Shown here in pieces: positions 61,336-63,726 of a DNA stretch of 63,726 nucleotides. Each line of letters begins with the position of its first letter. Position 1 is the stretch's first letter. The stretch lies in the NCBI GenBank assembly GCA_004020545.1, contig SAQE01000035.1, positions 1-63,726 on the forward strand, written 5' to 3'. This DNA is from Mesorhizobium sp. GTDB taxonomy: Bacteria; Pseudomonadota; Alphaproteobacteria; Rhizobiales; Rhizobiaceae. The notes beneath the pieces are model-generated. The model did not search any database. It was not told where the DNA came from and saw nothing but the letters and a program-made list of their open reading frames with translations. Position numbers and translations under genes: made by a program.

Positions 61336-62847
61336 TCACAGCGTTTCCTCCTTCGGGATCATCACGTCGACGCGGCGGTTTTTCGCGCGGCCTTCCGGCG
61401 TCGCATTGTCGGCGATAGGTTCGTCCTCGCCCTTGCCGTCGACCGCTATGCGTGACGGATCCTTGAGCTCTTTCGCCATCATCGTCTGGACGGCTTTGGC
61501 GCGGGCGACGGAAAGATCGAAGTTGGACTTGAACTGGCTCGACTTCTTCGGCTTCACATTGTCGGTGTGACCGACGATCCGGATCGGCCCGGGCTCGGCA
61601 TCGAGGGCCGTGGCAATGTCGGCCGCGATGGGCTGAAACTGGTCCTTCAGCTCGGCCTGGCCGGACGCGAACAAAAGCTGGTTGTTGACCTCCACGACGA
61701 TGAAATCGCCCTTCGTGCCGACCGTCAGCCCGCCGACGGCGATCTCCTTGGCTAAAGCTGCGCGGATGCGGTCGATCTGGGTGGTGTCGGGAACGACAGG
61801 CGGCGGTGGTGCCGCCTCCTCGGGTTTGGCGATTGGCGCGACACTGGCGCGCTCGATGGTGACCGGTGTCGAAGGAGTGAGCGCCAGCAATTCGCCGGCG
61901 GTGACGTCGCCCTCATCGGTGATGAGGACGCGCAATGCGAAGAACGCCGCCGTCACCAGCGTCGCGGCGGCGGCCGCGACCGCCCACAGCGGTAGCCGCG
62001 CCCTTGGCTTTGGCATCGTCGCCGCCATGCCTTGCCAGTGGGGCGAGATGTCGTCGCCTTCACCCGGCCTGAAGTAGCGGATCGTGTCGTAGACATCGCG
62101 CCGGACGCGTTCGAGAGTGTCCCGTTGGCCGGTCCGCCCGCGATACTGCCCTTCGAACCCGAGCGACAGGCAGGCATGCATCAACTCGAGCAGGTCGTGA
62201 TGCCCCTCCGGGTTGCCCAGGATCTTGTTCAGCGCCTCGTAGAAACCGGCGCCTGTGGGCTTCGTATGGAAGAACTGCAATACGAGACTGTGCGGGCCCC
62301 AGGCGTCGTCCTTTGGCCAGGGCAGGTTGCCGACGAGATCGTCGGCGGTCTCGCAAAGGGCGAATTTCGCGATTCTGCCATCCTCCCCGGCAATGCCGGC
62401 TTTCGCCATCTCCCGGTCGAACGTCCCGATCGCTTCGGCGATATGCTCCGCCAAGGGGGCCGCCTGCCTTTCGACCGGCATCAGCCGCAATTGGCCGAAC
62501 AGCATCAGCAGGGGCGCCGCCGCGGCGAGAATTGGATTGGCCGTGGTGTATGTCACGCCGTCCGTGGCGTCGAGCAGCATCTCCTGTTGCAGCGCCGGCA
62601 CGGATGCCGCAGGCGCCGCCGCATCGGGAGCAGCGCCTTGATGGATCACGGTTCCGGACGACCAGCCGGTCGGCATTCGCCCGCCGACGCCGGGATCGAA
62701 CACTGTCGATTCCCGGGGAGGTGTCGGAGTTTGCCCAACGCCACCCGAGGAGGAGATCTCGGGAGCCGCGGGCGACCGTTGTCTTGGCCGCGGCGCACGG
62801 ATGACCGTCTTGTCCGCCGGCGCGGAGGGATCGTCCTTCGAGCTCAT
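61336..62847 (-). CDS. tssL: T6SS protein TssL (DotU) with OmpA extension
   Basis: This 503-residue protein has a Pro/Ser-rich start, a DotU cytoplasmic domain (about 95-275), one membrane helix (about 286-306), and a periplasmic OmpA-like domain (about 380-500) with VGHTDNVKPKKS and NRRVDVMI. The OmpA part binds peptidoglycan and marks the extended class of TssL, so the complex may not need a separate wall anchor. It is upstream of tssM. The 287 bases between it and tagH hold a tandem 18-base repeat, so a separate promoter is possible. Confidence 0.94.
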   Translation of the reverse strand: MSSKDDPSAPADKTVIRAPRPRQRSPAAPEISSSGGVGQTPTPPRESTVFDPGVGGRMPTGWSSGTVIHQGAAPDAAAPAASVPALQQEMLLDATDGVTYTTANPILAAAAPLLMLFGQLRLMPVERQAAPLAEHIAEAIGTFDREMAKAGIAGEDGRIAKFALCETADDLVGNLPWPKDDAWGPHSLVLQFFHTKPTGAGFYEALNKILGNPEGHHDLLELMHACLSLGFEGQYRGRTGQRDTLERVRRDVYDTIRYFRPGEGDDISPHWQGMAATMPKPRARLPLWAVAAAAATLVTAAFFALRVLITDEGDVTAGELLALTPSTPVTIERASVAPIAKPEEAAPPPPVVPDTTQIDRIRAALAKEIAVGGLTVGTKGDFIVVEVNNQLLFASGQAELKDQFQPIAADIATALDAEPGPIRIVGHTDNVKPKKSSQFKSNFDLSVARAKAVQTMMAKELKDPSRIAVDGKGEDEPIADNATPEGRAKNRRVDVMIPKEETL

Positions 62848-63038
62848 CGGCGGTCCACCGTCGCGGTGCAGCGAACAAGTCGAGGAAAGAAGCCGGCTGC
62901 GCCCTTTTTATGCCGAGATTTGGCGGCGGGCCGGATGGAAAGGCTCATCTCGCCGAAACATGACATTGCTGCACACGCCCCAAGTCACGCCGCTTTGCCC
63001 GCCAGGCAAGCTTCCGTGCGTTATCCTAATCGCACAGG

Positions 63039-63073
63039 CAGCTGATTGAAATCGGGCAGCCGATTGAAATCGG
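63039..63073. repeat. Two tandem 18-base units upstream of tssL
   Basis: CAGCTGATTGAAATCGG and CAGCCGATTGAAATCGG, spaced 18 bases apart. The second holds the near-palindrome CCGATT-GA-AATCGG. They lie about 190 bases upstream of tssL, after the tagH stop. An operator is possible. Confidence 0.35.
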
Positions 63074-63134
63074 AAGGCAGGATGCTCGAAGCAGCGGTTT
63101 CTTCTGTGAGACCCGTCACATAGCGCCGGGTTCG

Positions 63135-63726
63135 TTACTTCTGCTTGCCGGCCTTGGCGTAGGCTTCGCTGAAATAGGCCAGGAAGACGTCGAGCATGCC
63201 GTTTTCGTGCTTCTCTTCCATCGTCCGCCAGGTGGCGACCAGGGCGTCCCATGCCTGGCTTTTCTTGGATGAAAAGGAGGCCGGCGGCAGCTTCCTGGCG
63301 ATCGCCTCGGGCGACAGATCGTCGAGCAGCCTGGAGAGCGCGGCCTGCATGGCGGCGTAAGTGGCGAATTCGTGGGTCTTGAGGTCCCGGAAAGCGTCCT
63401 CGACGCTGTGCGTGGCGTCGAGATAGCCGGCCCTGCGTTTGGCGAACATGATCTCCAGGATGTCGTCGGTGCCGGGCACGAATTTCAGCGGGTTGTTGTC
63501 CTCCGCGCCGATCATCGTGCGATGCGCGCTTTTGGCCAGCACTTTGGCCGCCGCGCGCGCCTTGAGCAGCAGCGACAACTGCTCGACCGTGGTTCTGAGC
63601 ACGGCGCCGATCTCGGCGGCCACCTCATGCGGATCGCGCGACTGAAGCAGGTCAGGCGAAATGCCGGCCGCCTTCGCGATATCCCGCAACAGCCTGTCGG
63701 CCTCCGCGGGCCGGCCGGCATTTCGC
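63135..63726 (-). CDS. tagH: T6SS FHA protein TagH, C-terminal part (window edge)
   Basis: The frame runs off the right edge. The visible 196 residues match the C-terminal helical domain found in T6SS FHA proteins, with LLKARAAAKVLAKSAHRTM, then the hallmark NNPLKFVPGTDDIL and a long helix region with AFRDLKTHEFATYAAMQAAL. The FHA domain itself lies beyond the window. FHA proteins are phosphorylated by PpkA and recruit the T6SS apparatus. With the kinase and phosphatase genes nearby, this completes the visible part of a threonine-phosphorylation pathway. Confidence 0.88.
   Translation of the reverse strand, partial: RNAGRPAEADRLLRDIAKAAGISPDLLQSRDPHEVAAEIGAVLRTTVEQLSLLLKARAAAKVLAKSAHRTMIGAEDNNPLKFVPGTDDILEIMFAKRRAGYLDATHSVEDAFRDLKTHEFATYAAMQAALSRLLDDLSPEAIARKLPPASFSSKKSQAWDALVATWRTMEEKHENGMLDVFLAYFSEAYAKAGKQK

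Noticed and set aside
58416-61418. 1000-codon open frame opposite tssM
   Set aside because: Antisense shadow; its sequence is low in family signals while tssM is clear.
1-63726. tRNA or rRNA genes, CRISPR arrays, transposases, phage genes, nif genes
   Set aside because: Looked for and not found; no direct-repeat spacer pattern, no transposase motif, no cloverleaf noticed by eye.
63135-63726. Treating the TTG at 63689 as the start of a short gene
   Set aside because: The frame stays open to the window edge, and the protein matches only the C-terminal domain of T6SS FHA proteins.

Overview
The window is high-GC alphaproteobacterial DNA, most like Mesorhizobium or a close rhizobial relative. 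The reasons are gene content and protein style: fixLJ, fixK, fixNOQP, fixGHIS and fnrN, a NirK/NirV/pseudoazurin set, an Imp-type type VI secretion cluster, and short palindromic repeats at convergent gene ends. No tRNA, rRNA, CRISPR array, insertion sequence or phage gene was seen. Family calls rest on motifs recognised by eye; no database search was run.

Region 1 (1 to about 27.4 kb) is a low-oxygen and nitrogen-oxide respiration block. In order it holds hemA (edge, partial), fixJ and fixL, a universal stress protein, a broken LysE-type exporter, a CBS-BON protein, fixGHIS (cbb3 oxidase assembly), fixNOQP (cbb3 oxidase), fnrN, hemN, a small K+ channel, a group III truncated haemoglobin, nirV, nirK, pseudoazurin, nnrS, nnrR, a DUF1858 redox protein, phosphoketolase plus acetate kinase, a GNAT protein and fixK. 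The wiring is readable in the DNA. A FixJ-type site precedes fixK. FixK/FNR-type boxes (TTGAT-N4-ATCAA or close) precede hemA, usp, the CBS gene, fixG, fixN, fnrN/hemN and nirK. NnrR-type boxes (TTGCG-N4-CGCAA) precede nirK, pseudoazurin and nnrS. Two mixed boxes (TTGCG-N4-ATCAA) precede the K+ channel and the DUF1858 gene.

Region 2 (27.6 to 44.9 kb) is a catabolic island with an uptake system: a proline-racemase-family protein with an unusual Ser/Thr catalytic pair, a DapA-family lyase, a NitT/TauT-type ABC transporter, a GMC oxidoreductase, a flavoprotein monooxygenase, RidA, DUF1028, LysR, an ArgE-type deacylase, a trimethylamine-dehydrogenase-like flavoprotein, S-formylglutathione hydrolase, and an ammonia-lyase-family protein that lacks the MIO-forming Ala-Ser-Gly. 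Several members are damaged: a one-base insertion in the TMADH-like gene, an aldehyde dehydrogenase reduced to its two ends, and a tautomerase/VOC remnant. A possible theme is breakdown of N-methylated or trimethylammonium amino acids with release and detoxification of formaldehyde.

Region 3 (45.1 kb to the end) is an envelope and type VI secretion region. It contains two secreted caspase-like peptidases with different C-terminal modules, a small lipoprotein, an OmpA-like protein, a two-domain peptidoglycan hydrolase (M23 plus lytic-transglycosylase-like), a DUF1036 protein, a PpkA-type kinase, a PP2C phosphatase, TssM, TssL with an OmpA domain, and the C-terminal part of TagH. The kinase, phosphatase and FHA protein indicate a T6SS switched by threonine phosphorylation. 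TssK, TssABC, Hcp, VgrG and ClpV are not in view.
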